Origin: Marinobacter segnicrescens
Lineage (GTDB): Bacteria; Pseudomonadota; Gammaproteobacteria; Pseudomonadales; Oleiphilaceae
Reading direction: 5' to 3'
Length of the DNA: 64,000 bases
Assembly (NCBI RefSeq): GCF_900111555.1
Contig: NZ_FOHZ01000004.1
Span: forward strand, 9,342-73,341
Numbering within the stretch: the first letter of the stretch is position 1; each line of letters starts with the position of its first letter. Positions 32,400-45,418 of the stretch are shown one piece after another. Below the pieces are notes generated by a model. It saw only the letters and a program-made list of their open reading frames with translations. It was not told the origin of the DNA and searched no databases. The translations under genes and the position numbers were made by a program.

Positions 32400-35012
32400 T
32401 CAGGCCTTCAGCATACGGCGCAGTTCGTAGAGCTTTTCCAGGGCCTGGCGAGGGGTCAGGTCGTCCGGGTCCAGCGCTTCCAGTGCCCGTTCAACGGCGC
32501 TGGGCTCGAGGCTGGCGAACATATCGCCCTGAAACACCTCTGGCGCTGACGGCGGTTGTGCCTTGTTGGTAGCCGGCATTGCCGCGAGGCTCACGGTACC
32601 GCTGCTTTCGCCTTCCAGTCGCTTAAGCTGCTGGCGGGCATGCTGGATAACGCCGTGGGGTACCCCGGCCAGCTGCGCCACCTGTAGACCATAACTCTGG
32701 CTCGCGGGCCCGTCATGCACCGTGTGCAGGAAAACAATGCTGTCTTCGTGCTCGGTGGCCGTCAGATGCACGTTGACCGCATGTTCCAGCTGTTCCGCCA
32801 GTTGCGTCAGCTCGAAGTAGTGGGTGGCGAAGAGGGTGTAACACCCGATGACCCGGGCCAGGTGTTCCGCCGTCGCCCAGGCCAGCGAGAGGCCATCAAA
32901 TGTGCTGGTGCCACGACCTACCTCGTCCATCAGCACCAGGCTGTGGGCGGTGGCGTTGTGCAGGATGTTCGCGGTTTCGGTCATTTCCACCATAAAGGTG
33001 GAGCGGCCGCCGGCTATGTCGTCGGATGACCCCATACGGGTGAAGATGCGATCCACCGGGCCGAGGACTGCACGGTCAGCGGGAACAAAGCTCCCGCAGT
33101 AGGCCAGCAGCGCAATCAGCGCAGTCTGGCGCATGTAGGTGGACTTACCGCCCATGTTGGGACCGGTGATGACCAGCATCCGGCGTTGCTTGTCCATCAG
33201 CACATTATTTGGCACGAAGGGTTCATCCAGCAGCTGTTCCACCACCGGATGGCGGCCGGATTCAACATCGAGCCCGGGCTCGGCCCGAAATTCGGGGGCG
33301 GTCAGGCGCAGGCTGGTGGCCCGTTCGGCGAAGTTCGCCAGTACATCCAGCTCCGCCAGGGCCTGGGCGCTGTCCTGCAGCTGGGGCAGCTGTTCGGCCA
33401 GGCGTTCCAGCAATTCGTCGTAAAGACCCTTTTCCCTGGCCAGGGCGCGGCTCTTTGCGCTCAATGCCTTGTCCTCAAATTCCTTGAGCTCTGGCGTGAT
33501 AAACCGCTCGGCATTTTTCAGGGTCTGGCGGCGGATGTAGTCCACCGGGGCCTGGTCGGACTGTGCCCGGCTAATCTCGATGTAATAGCCGTGAACCCGG
33601 TTGTAGCCCACCTTCAGGGTGCTGATACCGGTACGCTCGCGCTCACGGGTTTCCACGTCCAGCAGGTACTGGCCAGCGTTCTCACTTATATTTCGAAGCT
33701 CATCAAGCTCCTCATCGTAGCCTTCCCGGATCACGCCGCCGTCCCGTATCACTACCGGTGGGTTGTCGATAACGGCGCGCTCCAGCAGGTCGCTCAGTTC
33801 CGGATAGTCGCTGATGCTGGTTGCCAGCCGAACCACGTGGTGGGAGTTGACCGGGGTCAGCGCCTGCTGAAGGTCGGGCAGGGCCGAGAAGGCATCCCGC
33901 AACCGGGCCAGGTCACGGGGCCGGGCCGAACGCAGGGCAACTCGCGCCAGGATACGCTCGATATCACCCACCCTTTTGAGCAAGTCATGCACGGGCTCAT
34001 AGTGGAAGCCATCCAGCAAGGCGGCCACGGCATGCTGGCGCTGTCGCACCTGGTCTGCATCCCGCAGCGGGCGGTTCAGCCAGCGCCGCAGCTGTCTGGC
34101 GCCCATGGCAGTCGCGGTACGGTCCATGACCCAGGCCAGGGTATGCTGGTGACCACCCAACAGGTTGGTGTCAATCTCCAGGTTGCGGCGGCTGGTGGCG
34201 TCCAGTACCACCGCGTCTTCCCGGCGTTCCCTGGTAAGCTTGCGGATGTGCGGCAGGGCCGTGCGCTGGGTTTCCCGGGCATATTGCAGCAGGCAGCCGG
34301 CGGCGCAGATGGCCAGGGTCAGGTCTTCGCAGCCGAACCCGGTCAGGTCCCTGACCTGGAGTTGCTGGGTCAGTAAGCGGTGGGCCGAGTCGCCTTCAAA
34401 CAGCCAGGGGCCCTGGCGTCTGACTCCGCTGAGACCTTCGAGTACATCCTGGTAGGGGAAGTCTTCGCTGATCAGCACTTCCGCCGGGCTCAGCCGCTGG
34501 ATTTCCTCCTGCAGGGCATCGACCCCCGAAATCTCCGAAACCGCGAAACGCCCGCTGGAAATGTCCAGGGTGGCGATACCAAAGCCACCGCGACTGTGAT
34601 GGATCGCCAACAGGAGGTTGTCCCTGCGGTCCTCGAGGAACGCTTCGTCACTCAGGGTGCCGGGGGTGATAATGCGTGCCACCTTGCGTTCCACGGGACC
34701 CTTTGCGGTAGCGGGATCACCAACCTGTTCGCAGATGGCGATAGACTGACCGGCCCGGACCAGCCGGGCGATGTAGTTTTCCGCCGCATGGTAGGGCACC
34801 CCGGCCATGGGGATAGGGCTGCCCCCGGACTGACCCCGGGCGGTCAGGGTGATGTCAATCAGCTCGGCCGCCTTCCTGGCATCCTCATAGAACAGCTCGT
34901 AGAAATCCCCCATACGATAGAACAGCAGTTCATTGGGGTGTTCGCCCTTGATCCTGAGATACTGGCGAATCATGGGAGTGTGCTGGGACTGGTCTTTCTG
35001 GGCTGCCGACAT
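32400..35012 (-). CDS. mutS: DNA mismatch repair protein MutS
   Basis: 870-residue mismatch sensor of the methyl-directed repair system. The mismatch-reading Phe-x-Glu is in [13 protein letters not shown] (~33-45). The connector, lever and clamp regions follow, then the ATPase with [16 protein letters not shown] (Walker A, ~620), the [18 protein letters not shown] signature/Walker B and the [12 protein letters not shown] motif. The C-terminal [20 protein letters not shown] tetramer segment is present, so the protein is complete. Divergent from pncC over 174 bp. A 14-bp palindrome (AGCGCCGCGGCGCT, 32365-32378) lies just after its stop. Confidence 0.97.
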   Translation of the reverse strand: MSAAQKDQSQHTPMIRQYLRIKGEHPNELLFYRMGDFYELFYEDARKAAELIDITLTARGQSGGSPIPMAGVPYHAAENYIARLVRAGQSIAICEQVGDPATAKGPVERKVARIITPGTLSDEAFLEDRRDNLLLAIHHSRGGFGIATLDISSGRFAVSEISGVDALQEEIQRLSPAEVLISEDFPYQDVLEGLSGVRRQGPWLFEGDSAHRLLTQQLQVRDLTGFGCEDLTLAICAAGCLLQYARETQRTALPHIRKLTRERREDAVVLDATSRRNLEIDTNLLGGHQHTLAWVMDRTATAMGARQLRRWLNRPLRDADQVRQRQHAVAALLDGFHYEPVHDLLKRVGDIERILARVALRSARPRDLARLRDAFSALPDLQQALTPVNSHHVVRLATSISDYPELSDLLERAVIDNPPVVIRDGGVIREGYDEELDELRNISENAGQYLLDVETRERERTGISTLKVGYNRVHGYYIEISRAQSDQAPVDYIRRQTLKNAERFITPELKEFEDKALSAKSRALAREKGLYDELLERLAEQLPQLQDSAQALAELDVLANFAERATSLRLTAPEFRAEPGLDVESGRHPVVEQLLDEPFVPNNVLMDKQRRMLVITGPNMGGKSTYMRQTALIALLAYCGSFVPADRAVLGPVDRIFTRMGSSDDIAGGRSTFMVEMTETANILHNATAHSLVLMDEVGRGTSTFDGLSLAWATAEHLARVIGCYTLFATHYFELTQLAEQLEHAVNVHLTATEHEDSIVFLHTVHDGPASQSYGLQVAQLAGVPHGVIQHARQQLKRLEGESSGTVSLAAMPATNKAQPPSAPEVFQGDMFASLEPSAVERALEALDPDDLTPRQALEKLYELRRMLKA

Positions 35013-35186
35013 GAAAACGTCCGGTTAAAGTTGTGCGGTCTCTGTCTGGAGTCTGTTTACTGCCCGTGTAGAATCGGACAATCACCGGCCAGTATTCCGT
35101 CCGGGTGTGCGCAAACCAGGGGAGGCCCGGGCAGGCCACCGGATTGTAAGAGAAACGGCCAGCGGATGAAATGAGGAGGTGTGTGA

Positions 35187-35684
35187 ATGCTCAGGGAAAC
35201 AACGCTTCAACAAACGGTTCAGCAGCTCGGTGACCTGCTATCCCTTAGGGGGGAGACTGTAGTGACCGCCGAGAGCTGCACCGGTGGCTGGTTGGTCAAG
35301 GCGCTGACGGACCGGGCCGGTTCGTCAGCCTATGTCCTGGGGGGGCTGGTCACCTACAGCAATAGTATGAAATGTGACCTGCTGCAGGTTCCCTCTTCAG
35401 TTCTCGCAGAGCATGGCGCCGTCAGCGAGCCGGTAGTGCGACAGATGGTGGCGGGTGCAGTGAGGGCCAGTGGCGCCGACTACGCTATCGCCACCAGCGG
35501 TGTTGCCGGCCCCGGCGGGGGCAGCGAGGACAAGCCGGTAGGTACGGTCTGGTTTGCCTGGGGTTCGCCGGGCACTGGTATTGTCGCCCAGTGCTGTCAT
35601 TTCGAGGGTGATCGGGATGCGGTGCGCCGCCAGAGTGTGGTCTATGCCCTGCAGGGCCTGCTTGATTACCTGCAGAAGCCGTAA
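35187..35684 (+). CDS. pncC: Nicotinamide-nucleotide amidohydrolase (CinA C-terminal type)
   Basis: 165-residue PncC, which deamidates nicotinamide mononucleotide in NAD recycling. The family signature TAESCTGGWLVKALTDRAGSS lies near the start, followed by GLVTYSN and ATSGVAGPGGGSEDKPVGTVWFAW. GAGGAGG precedes ATG 35187. Stand-alone form without the N-terminal CinA domain. Position immediately before recA is the classic gammaproteobacterial order. Confidence 0.94.
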   Translation: MLRETTLQQTVQQLGDLLSLRGETVVTAESCTGGWLVKALTDRAGSSAYVLGGLVTYSNSMKCDLLQVPSSVLAEHGAVSEPVVRQMVAGAVRASGADYAIATSGVAGPGGGSEDKPVGTVWFAWGSPGTGIVAQCCHFEGDRDAVRRQSVVYALQGLLDYLQKP

Positions 35685-35746
35685 ACGATTGATACGGAGG
35701 GTTTCCCTGAAAGGGGTTGGTCTGCTGTCGCGACTGTGTTTTAATA

Positions 35747-35762
35747 CTGTTCAAGTATACAG
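35747..35762. promoter_or_regulatory. LexA (SOS) box upstream of recA
   Basis: CTGTTCAAGTATACAG keeps the CTGT-8 bp-ACAG frame of the gammaproteobacterial SOS box and lies 46 bp before the recA start, so recA is expected to be LexA-repressed and damage-inducible. Confidence 0.88.
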
Positions 35763-35807
35763 TAACCGGCCCGGGCAGACGGCCAGGACTATTGAGGGTT
35801 TGTACCG

Positions 35808-36860
35808 ATGGAAGATAATCGCAAAAAAGCACTGAACGCCGCGCTAAGCCAGATTGAGCGCCAGTTTGGCAAGGGTGCCGTCATGAAGATGGGCGATCAG
35901 CCCCGTGAAGCCATCCCGGCGGTTTCCACCGGCTCACTCGGGCTGGATGTAGCCTTGGGTATTGGTGGTCTGCCTTATGGCCGGATTGTGGAAATCTATG
36001 GCCCGGAGAGCTCTGGTAAGACCACGCTGACCCTCCAGGTGGTCGCAGAGGCCCAGAAGCAGGGCAAGACCTGTGCATTTGTCGACGCCGAGCATGCGCT
36101 GGACCCGATCTATGCGGAAAAGCTGGGTGTTAACGTAGACGATTTGCTGGTCTCCCAGCCGGACACCGGTGAACAGGCCCTTGAAATCGCCGACATGCTG
36201 GTTCGCTCCAATGCCGTTGACGTGATTATTGTCGACTCGGTAGCGGCACTGACGCCGAAGGCGGAGATTGAAGGCGAGATGGGCGACAGCCACGTTGGCC
36301 TGCAGGCCCGCCTTATGTCACAGGCGCTGCGCAAGCTGACCGGTAACGTCAAGCATGCCAACTGTCTGATGGTTTTCATCAACCAGATCCGTATGAAAAT
36401 CGGCGTCATGTTTGGCAGTCCGGAAACGACCACCGGTGGTAATGCACTCAAGTTCTATTCTTCCGTCCGCCTGGATATCCGTCGCATCGGTTCTGTGAAG
36501 GAAGGTGACGAAGTGGTGGGCAACGAGACCCGGGTCAAAGTCGTCAAGAACAAGGTGTCACCGCCCTTCAAGCAGGCTGAATTCCAGATCATGTATGGCA
36601 AGGGCATTTACCACATGGCTGAAGTGCTGGATATGGGCGTGAAAGAAGGCTTTGTGGACAAATCCGGCGCCTGGTACGCCTACAAGGGTGACAAGATCGG
36701 TCAGGGCAAGGCCAATGCTGCCAAGTTCCTGGAAGAAAACCCTGAGGTGGCGACCGAGATCGAGACGGCTATCCGTGAAAAGCTGATGCCCAAGCCGGTG
36801 CCCAAAGAGAAAGTGGTTGCCGAGGCAACGGCAGAAGAAACCAACGACGAACTGCTCTGA
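35808..36860 (+). CDS. recA: Recombinase RecA
   Basis: 350-residue recombinase that forms the presynaptic filament, catalyses strand exchange and triggers LexA cleavage. Visible: [13 protein letters not shown] (Walker A, ~67), [44 protein letters not shown] (Walker B and L1), [28 protein letters not shown] (L2), and the acidic C-terminal tail. recX, normally next, is absent; a flavodoxin-like gene follows instead. Confidence 0.98.
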   Translation: MEDNRKKALNAALSQIERQFGKGAVMKMGDQPREAIPAVSTGSLGLDVALGIGGLPYGRIVEIYGPESSGKTTLTLQVVAEAQKQGKTCAFVDAEHALDPIYAEKLGVNVDDLLVSQPDTGEQALEIADMLVRSNAVDVIIVDSVAALTPKAEIEGEMGDSHVGLQARLMSQALRKLTGNVKHANCLMVFINQIRMKIGVMFGSPETTTGGNALKFYSSVRLDIRRIGSVKEGDEVVGNETRVKVVKNKVSPPFKQAEFQIMYGKGIYHMAEVLDMGVKEGFVDKSGAWYAYKGDKIGQGKANAAKFLEENPEVATEIETAIREKLMPKPVPKEKVVAEATAEETNDELL

Positions 36861-36885
36861 TTATCCGGCAGGCCAGGAGCGTCCT

Positions 36886-37356
36886 ATGGGGGATCCCAGA
36901 AAGCTGCTGATCGTGGCCCATGCCCCGTCGCCAAATACCTGCAAGCTGCGGGATGCGGTCGAGGAGGGCGCCAGGCACCCGGACATCGAGAATGTTGAAG
37001 TCCGGGTACTGGCTCCGCTCGACGCGGGACCAGGCGACGTGTTGTGGTGCGATGCCATTTTGCTCGGCACCACAGAGAACCTGGGTTATATGAGCGGTGC
37101 CCTCAAGGACTTCTTTGATCGGAGTTATTACCCCTGTCTGGATAAAACCCAGGGGTTACCCTTCAGCTTTTATATTCGCGCCGGCCACGACGGTACGGGT
37201 ACCCGCCGGGCAATCGAAAGCATTACTACGGGGCTGCGTTGGCGCCAGGTGCAGGAGCCACTGCTGTGCCGGGGCGAATATCAGAATGAATTCGAGGATC
37301 AGTGCCGGGAGTTGGGCATGACGCTGGCAGCCAGCCTGGATGCCGGCCTGCTTTGA
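36886..37356 (+). CDS. Flavodoxin/NAD(P)H-FMN reductase-like protein
   Basis: 156 residues from ATG 36886 (CAGGAG upstream). Flavodoxin fold: KLLIVAHAPSPNTCKLRDAV supplies the phosphate-binding loop, ILLGTTENLGYMSGALKDFFDRSYY the flavin-stacking loop, and FYIRAGHDGTGTRRAIESI the last strand region. Probably binds FMN; electron partner unknown. Starts 25 bp after recA and may share its transcript. Confidence 0.8.
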   Translation: MGDPRKLLIVAHAPSPNTCKLRDAVEEGARHPDIENVEVRVLAPLDAGPGDVLWCDAILLGTTENLGYMSGALKDFFDRSYYPCLDKTQGLPFSFYIRAGHDGTGTRRAIESITTGLRWRQVQEPLLCRGEYQNEFEDQCRELGMTLAASLDAGLL

Positions 37357-37417
37357 TAACATGCTGTAGTGTCCCTGGGCTGCCTGTTCGGCAACTCAGG
37401 GTTTGGTCAGATGCCGG

Positions 37418-37702
37418 TCAAGCATTGGTGCTGATATTGCGCCCCCGGCGATCTTCCAGCTCTGCTGGCTGACGTGTCCTCGGGTTCAGCAGCAAGGGTC
37501 GTCGCCGGCTGCCTTTGCGACGGCGCTCCTGACCCTTGAAGGGCAGCTGCCGGCGACGACGGTCCGGCTGTACCCGACGATCTGTCACCGGCTCCTCAGG
37601 TGTTGGTCGGGCGTCTTCTACTCGCACGACCTCCTTTGCCGGGACCTTTCTCGGTTGCTCCAGCGCTGAAAGCGAATGAGTCAGCGTTTTCAGAATGTCC
37701 AC
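37418..37702 (-). CDS. Small highly basic hypothetical protein
   Basis: 94 residues starting at GTG 37702, with a GGGA ribosome site 10 bases upstream. Helical N-terminus (MDILKTLTHSLSALEQ), then an Arg-rich region (VTDRRVQPDRRRRQLPFKGQERRRKGSRRR). Codon use is host-like and the frame carries no rare-codon runs, which argues for a real gene. Looks like a lineage-specific nucleic-acid-binding or disordered protein; function unknown. The convergent flavodoxin gene ends 62 bp away, across a small hairpin (CCCTG...CAGGG). Confidence 0.55.
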   Translation of the reverse strand: MDILKTLTHSLSALEQPRKVPAKEVVRVEDARPTPEEPVTDRRVQPDRRRRQLPFKGQERRRKGSRRRPLLLNPRTRQPAELEDRRGRNISTNA

Positions 37703-37977
37703 AAGTCAGTCTCCCTGTGAAAACTCTCCCGGCGCTCCTGGCCGACAACGGAAAGTGGGCTGTTGCAGCGATTTGTCAGATTTGACCTTCAACTCGGTTA
37801 TCGGCGGCACCTGGTCAACCTTTAGTCAAAAACTGTGTGCTGCTCCACAGCTCAGCGCGGTTCTTCTACGGAACGCGACAGTTGTTCGTCAACATCCTAC
37901 AATGGCGGGTTCCTCGGCGCCGGAAATGCCGGCTGACCGCCCCCTGATTCCCTAACTGGCAACAACAGGACATCACA

Positions 37978-40389
37978 TTGAAGGCATTGCCCCTGAATCA
38001 GCTTTACAAGGCTTGCGTACTCAAGGACCTCCCCTTCAAGACCACCCGGCAGCTGGATCCGCTGGCTGAAATCGTGGGCCAGAACCGCGCGCAGGAAGCG
38101 GTCCGCTTTGCGCTTTCCATGCCGCATGGGGGCTACAACGTATACGCGGTGGGGCGCAACGGACTGGGTAAGCGCACCATGATGCTGCGTTATCTGGAAC
38201 ACCATTCGGATGAAGAACACCGGATCCATGACTGGTGTTACGTTGCCAACTTCGATGACCCCAGGGTGCCCCGGATGCTGTGCCTGCCGGCGGGGGAGGG
38301 CGCGAACCTGAAGCAGGACATGGAAAAGCTCATGTCCCGGCTAGTGAAGATGATTCCCCAGACCTTCGACAGTGACAACTTCCTTGAACGTGCCGAACAG
38401 CTGAAGAATGAGTACGGCAAGAAACAGGAAGACGAACTGGAGAAAGTGGCTAACCAGGCAAAGCGCAGGAAGGTCAGCCTGACGCTGACCACCCCCGGTG
38501 GCTATCGCCTGGTTGCCATGAATGGTGACGAGGCCCACACCGCCGAGACATTCGCCCGGTTGACTGAGGCCCAGCGCAACAAGTTTGAAGAAGACATCAA
38601 CAAACTCGAGAAGAAACTCCGGCAGGCGGTTCGAAAGATTGCGGACTGGGAACAGGAGTACGCCGAGAAGCAGCAGGCCCTTAACCAGGAAACACTGGAG
38701 TCCATTTCAGGCCATCAGATCGATGAGCTGACGGCCCGCTATGAAAGCCTGCCCGATGTGGTTGCCTATCTGGAGGCCGTGCGCAGGGACCTGGCAGAAA
38801 ACCTGGATATCTTCCTGGACGACAACGAAGAGCAGGCGGCGATTGCCTACGCGTCCCTGGACAAGAAAATGCCCCGTCGGTACCTGGTCAACCTGCTGGT
38901 TCACCAGAAAACTGACGAAGTGCCAGTGGTGGTCGAGGACAATCCCACCTACCACAACCTGTTCGGGTATGTGGAGAATGTGACTTTCAAGGGTACGGTA
39001 TTCACCGACTACTCCCTGATCCGTCCGGGCAGCCTGCACCGGGCCAACGGGGGGTACCTGCTGATGGACGCCATCAAGGTACTGGAGCAGCCGTTCGTCT
39101 GGGATGGCCTCAAGCGCACCCTGCGTGGCAAGTCGATCATGATCAATTCCCTGGAGCGGGAGCTGACTCTGTCAGGCACCATCTCGCTCGAGCCGGAGGC
39201 AATTCCGCTGGACGTCAAGATTGTGCTGTTCGGTGACCGGGAAACCTGGATGCTGCTGCAGGAATATGACCCGGAATTCGCGGAGCTTTTCCGGGTCACA
39301 GCGGATTTCGAGAACGAAATGCGCCGAACCCCGGAAAGCCAGGTTCTCTACGCCAAGTTTATTGCCAGCCTGGTGCACGAAAAGTCCCTGCTTCACTGTG
39401 ACCGCAAGGCGGTGGCTCGCATCATTGAATACAGCTCCCGCACCGCAGAGCACCAGGGACGGCTGTCGCTGCACGCGGCAGATATCGCCAATCTGTTGAG
39501 AGAGTCAGACTACTGGGCCCGCCAGGCCGGTGCGCGCCTGATACATGCGGACCATGTCGAACAGGCCCTGGCCAGTGCCCGTTATCGCAGCAGCAGGATT
39601 CGTGACCAGTTCTATGACGCGGTCCGCGACGGTTCCACCCTGGTCACCACCGAGGGCAAACGAACCGGACAGGTGAACGCGCTGTCGGTCCTGTCCACGG
39701 GTGGCTTTGAGTTCGGACTTTCCAATCGGGTAACCGCTACCTGCTATTACGGTGACGGTGACGTCATGGACATAGAGCGGGACGTCAAGTTGGGCGGTAA
39801 CATCCATTCCAAGGGGGTAATGATCCTGAGCGCCTGGCTGTCTTCCCGGTTTGCCCGCAAGGATCCCATGCATTTGTCGGCCAGCCTCACCTTTGAGCAG
39901 AACTACGGCGAGGTGGACGGCGACAGCGCCTCGGTGGCGGAACTGTGTGCGCTGGTTTCCGCACTTGCTGATATTCCGGTGCGACAGGACCTTGCCATCA
40001 CCGGGTCCATGAACCAGTTTGGCGAGATCCAGCCCATTGGTGGCGCCAATGAAAAAATTGAAGGCTTTTTCGAGACCTGTGTGATCAAGGGCCTCACCGG
40101 AACCCAGGGGGTGGTCATCCCTGCCACAAACGTCCAGAACCTGATGCTCGATAGCCAGGTCGTGAATGCTGTCCGCGAAGGGCAGTTCCATATCTACTCG
40201 GTCCACACGGTCGAGCAAGCTATCGAGTTGCTTCTCGGTAAGCCTGCGGGGCGGGCTGACCGCAAGGGTAACTACCCGCGAGGGACTGTATTCGGCGCGA
40301 TTGCAAAACGCCTGGCAGACATGCGGGAGCACGAGCGCCAGGAGCATGATGCGCACTCAGGGGCTGCAAAGGACTCCACGATCCATTAA
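37978..40389 (+). CDS. Lon-like ATP-dependent protease (AAA, LonB/LonC type)
   Basis: 803 residues from a TTG start (ACAGGA upstream). N-terminal P-loop GRNGLGKRT with AAA elements and a long coiled-coil insertion (~155-240). The S16 protease domain has the Ser-Lys dyad Ser650 (DGDSAS) and Lys693 (GANEKIEGF), 43 apart as in Lon. Conserved GRANGGYLL-type segment (HRANGGYLLMDAIKVLEQPF). It lacks the classical Lon N-domain, so it is the separate Lon-like family with YcbZ (LonH). Cytoplasmic quality-control protease; targets unknown. Stands alone between a divergent small gene and a two-component pair. Confidence 0.9.
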   Translation: MKALPLNQLYKACVLKDLPFKTTRQLDPLAEIVGQNRAQEAVRFALSMPHGGYNVYAVGRNGLGKRTMMLRYLEHHSDEEHRIHDWCYVANFDDPRVPRMLCLPAGEGANLKQDMEKLMSRLVKMIPQTFDSDNFLERAEQLKNEYGKKQEDELEKVANQAKRRKVSLTLTTPGGYRLVAMNGDEAHTAETFARLTEAQRNKFEEDINKLEKKLRQAVRKIADWEQEYAEKQQALNQETLESISGHQIDELTARYESLPDVVAYLEAVRRDLAENLDIFLDDNEEQAAIAYASLDKKMPRRYLVNLLVHQKTDEVPVVVEDNPTYHNLFGYVENVTFKGTVFTDYSLIRPGSLHRANGGYLLMDAIKVLEQPFVWDGLKRTLRGKSIMINSLERELTLSGTISLEPEAIPLDVKIVLFGDRETWMLLQEYDPEFAELFRVTADFENEMRRTPESQVLYAKFIASLVHEKSLLHCDRKAVARIIEYSSRTAEHQGRLSLHAADIANLLRESDYWARQAGARLIHADHVEQALASARYRSSRIRDQFYDAVRDGSTLVTTEGKRTGQVNALSVLSTGGFEFGLSNRVTATCYYGDGDVMDIERDVKLGGNIHSKGVMILSAWLSSRFARKDPMHLSASLTFEQNYGEVDGDSASVAELCALVSALADIPVRQDLAITGSMNQFGEIQPIGGANEKIEGFFETCVIKGLTGTQGVVIPATNVQNLMLDSQVVNAVREGQFHIYSVHTVEQAIELLLGKPAGRADRKGNYPRGTVFGAIAKRLADMREHERQEHDAHSGAAKDSTIH

Positions 40390-40485
40390 CCTCTTGGAAA
40401 CTACCGGATAAGTCCCGGATTCGCAGGGCTGTTCGGCCAGGTGCCCGGTTTCGTGTCAGGGCCAACCACCACAGGAGCGACAACA

Positions 40486-41112
40486 ATGACAGACATCCAG
40501 CAAACCGTGTACGTGGTCGAGGACGACGAGGCGGTACGCGATTCACTGGAACTTCTGCTGAAGTCCGATGGCAAGCAGGTAAAAACCTACCCCAGCGCCA
40601 CCGATTTTCTGGGCGATTATTCCGAGGACATGGCTGGCTGTATCGTGCTGGATATCCGCATGCCGGGCATGGATGGCATGGAACTGCAGAAAAAGCTCAA
40701 TGCCCGTCACTCATTGTTGCCCATTATCTTTGTGACTGGCCATGGGGATGTACCCCTTGCGGTCGATGCCATGAAGGAAGGCGCAGTGGACTTCATCCAG
40801 AAGCCATACCGTGAGGAGGCTCTGCTGGAAAAGATCGAGTCCGCCCTGGAGCAGGACCGGGAGCAGCGCAAGACCCTTGGTGAGCGTCAGGAGATTGTCC
40901 GCAAGATCAAGACCCTGACACCTCGTGAAACCGAGATCATGGAGCGGATGATTGCTGGCCAGGCCAACAAGGTGATCGCCATTGAACTGGACATCAGCCA
41001 GCGCACCGTGGAGATCCACCGGTCCCGTGTTATGCACAAGATGGGGACGCACTCGCTGGCACACCTGGTTCGCATGGTATTGTCCGTAAAGGACCTTATC
41101 GACGTCGGATGA
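40486..41112 (+). CDS. FixJ/NarL-type response regulator
   Basis: 208 residues from ATG 40486 (AGGAG upstream). Receiver domain: EDDEA acidic pair, phospho-acceptor Asp in CIVLDIRMPGMDG, Thr in FVTGHGD, Lys in QKPYRE. Then a LuxR/FixJ helix-turn-helix, LTPRETEIMERMIAGQANKVIAIELDISQRTVEIHRSRVMHKM. Forms a pair with the sensor kinase 44 bp downstream. A DNA-binding activator; the regulon is not evident from position. Confidence 0.93.
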   Translation: MTDIQQTVYVVEDDEAVRDSLELLLKSDGKQVKTYPSATDFLGDYSEDMAGCIVLDIRMPGMDGMELQKKLNARHSLLPIIFVTGHGDVPLAVDAMKEGAVDFIQKPYREEALLEKIESALEQDREQRKTLGERQEIVRKIKTLTPRETEIMERMIAGQANKVIAIELDISQRTVEIHRSRVMHKMGTHSLAHLVRMVLSVKDLIDVG

Positions 41113-41156
41113 AATACGGCCCATCATCCCCGTACCTTTTCAACCGGCAGTAACCT

Positions 41157-42770
41157 ATGACTGATCAGGCCAGTACCGAGCCTACGGTACTTCTCGTCGA
41201 CGATAACGCCCAGAACCTCAAGGTCCTTTATGAAACGTTGAAGGACCGGGGTTATCGCCTGCTGATCGCCAACGACGGTGAAAAGGCCCTGAGCCTGGCA
41301 CAGCGTCATCACCCCGAAGTCATACTGCTGGATATCATGATGCCCGACCTGGATGGCTACCAGGTCTGTGAACGTCTCAAGGCTGATCCGGCGACGGCGG
41401 ACTCTGCCGTGGTATTCCTGTCAGCGTTGGACGATGTTGATGCAAAGCTGCGGGGCTTCTCCCTCGGCGGTGCGGATTACATATCAAAGCCATTCCAGGC
41501 CCAGGAGGTCATTGCCAGGGTGGGTACCCACGCCCGGGTTATTCGCCTCGAGCGTGCCCTTCAGCAACGCAACCGGGAGCTGGAAAGCGATCAGACCCGT
41601 ATTCTCAATGCCATCAGCGAGGGCATCTATGGCCTGGACGCTGAGGGCAATATCGCCTTCGCAAACCCTGCCGCCAGTGTGATCAGTGGCTGCGGTGTGG
41701 AAGAGCTCATCGGCCAGAACTTCTTCGAGCTCCACTTCCGTCAGCCCCGGCCTTGCTCTGGTGCGCTCTGGGAGGAGCCCGGTGAGCAAGCGGACACGCG
41801 CGATAGGGCAGAGCCCACTGAGTCCGCGTTGCTTCCCGTCCAGGCCACCTGCAGTCAGGGTATTGCTGAACACCAGCGCGACGTCACCCTTTACCGGGCC
41901 GATGGCACCGCCTTTCCGGCGGAGTATCGCGCCACCCCGAAGAAAGAGGACGGACAGCTCACCGGCGCCGTGGTTGTGTTCCGTGACATCACGACCGAGC
42001 TGGAAAGCGAGCAGGCCCTGGACGACGCCCGCAATCTGGTTCAGGAACAGCGTGACCAGCTTGCCCATGCGTCCCGTATGGCCACCATGGGTGAAATGGC
42101 AGCGGGCTTTGCCCACGAGGTAAACCAGCCCCTCACCGCCATCACTAACTACGCCCGCGTTGCCCTGCGCATGCTCCGCACTGATGACCCTGATCCGGAA
42201 TTGCTCTCCCAGACCCTTGAGAAAATCGAAGCCCAGTCCCACCGGGCCAGCGAGGTGGTCAAACGCATTCGCGGCTTTGTGCGTAAGCCGGCGGTAGGCA
42301 AGGAAGTGCTTTCTGTGGGTGGCTTGCTGGAAGAGACCCGCCTGTTTGCGGAAGTGGATGCCCGTAATAATGATGGTGGCGTCAACGTTCAGGTGGCTGA
42401 CGACGTCCCGGATGTAGTGGCTGACCCCATTCAGGTTCAGCAGGTGGCCCTCAACCTGATTCGCAACGCCCTGGAATCCACCCGTAGCGCCGGTTCAAGG
42501 GAGCCGGTATCGGTGGCTGCCCGCATGCTTGACGATCACACGGTGCGGATCGATGTTCGCGACCATGGTGAGGGTCTTCCCGAGGATGCGGAGCAGAAGC
42601 TGTTTCTGCCGTTTTTTACCACCAAGCAGGAAGGTATGGGTATCGGTCTGACACTGTGTCGGTCACTGATTCAGGCCCAGGGTGGTGAGATCGGATTCGA
42701 GCGTCCTGACGGTGCTGGTGCGGTCTTCTACTTCACGTTGCCAGTGGCCCCAGCGAACCGGGAAAACTAA
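41157..42770 (+). CDS. Sensor kinase with N-terminal receiver and PAS domain
   Basis: 537 residues in the order REC (about 8-125, Asp in VILLDIMMPDLDG), coiled linker, PAS (about 145-290, LNAISEGIYGLDAEGNIAFANPAA...YRADGTAFPAEYRATP), dimerisation domain with FAHEVNQPLTAITNYARVAL (phospho-His), and an ATPase with NLIRNALES (N box), DHGEGLP (G1) and GMGIGLTLC (G2). No membrane segments, so a cytosolic sensor. The FixL-like HK family matches its FixJ-like neighbour. Signal unknown. Same operon as the regulator at 40486. Confidence 0.93.
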   Translation: MTDQASTEPTVLLVDDNAQNLKVLYETLKDRGYRLLIANDGEKALSLAQRHHPEVILLDIMMPDLDGYQVCERLKADPATADSAVVFLSALDDVDAKLRGFSLGGADYISKPFQAQEVIARVGTHARVIRLERALQQRNRELESDQTRILNAISEGIYGLDAEGNIAFANPAASVISGCGVEELIGQNFFELHFRQPRPCSGALWEEPGEQADTRDRAEPTESALLPVQATCSQGIAEHQRDVTLYRADGTAFPAEYRATPKKEDGQLTGAVVVFRDITTELESEQALDDARNLVQEQRDQLAHASRMATMGEMAAGFAHEVNQPLTAITNYARVALRMLRTDDPDPELLSQTLEKIEAQSHRASEVVKRIRGFVRKPAVGKEVLSVGGLLEETRLFAEVDARNNDGGVNVQVADDVPDVVADPIQVQQVALNLIRNALESTRSAGSREPVSVAARMLDDHTVRIDVRDHGEGLPEDAEQKLFLPFFTTKQEGMGIGLTLCRSLIQAQGGEIGFERPDGAGAVFYFTLPVAPANREN

Positions 42771-42907
42771 TTTCCAAAAGTTTTCAGCAAAAACGTTGAC
42801 ATGCCGGGAGCCATCTTTATAATGCGCCCTCGTTGTCACAGAGCAGTCAAGCAGGCTGTTCAGCTGGAATCCTCTCCTTCGGTTTCAGGTTAGTGGCAAC
42901 CCAGCGC

Positions 42908-42984
42908 GGAGCGGTAGTTCAGCTGGTTAGAATACCGGCCTGTCACGCCGGGGGTCGCGGGTTCGAGTCCCGTCCGCTCCGCCA
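42908..42984 (+). tRNA. tRNA-Asp (GTC)
   Basis: 77-nt cloverleaf: acceptor GGAGCGG pairs with CCGCTCC, D arm AGTTCAGCTGGTTAGAAT, anticodon loop CTGTCAC with GTC, T arm GGGTTCGAGTCCC, encoded CCA end. A T-run follows directly, suitable as a terminator. Confidence 0.97.
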
Positions 42985-43198
42985 TTTTTTCTCTTCTTGT
43001 TGTTTCTGTCTTCTCTCTCATTATTATCGATCCATTCCGGGAACTTTGCCGGAAAATGGCCGACTCTTTGTGCCGGAAACTTCTCTTCTGCTCTTGAGCT
43101 CTTACGAGCAAATCTCTACTTTAGTCGAACGCTGGCAGCGTTGGCTGACTACTTGCCTTGATTCCGTCAGGATTGTTGGTCTTGGAGCCGGGGCCGCC

Positions 43199-45418
<2,220 letters not shown>

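Noticed and set aside
33186..34376. 396-codon plus-strand frame
   Set aside because: Antisense to mutS; no domain.
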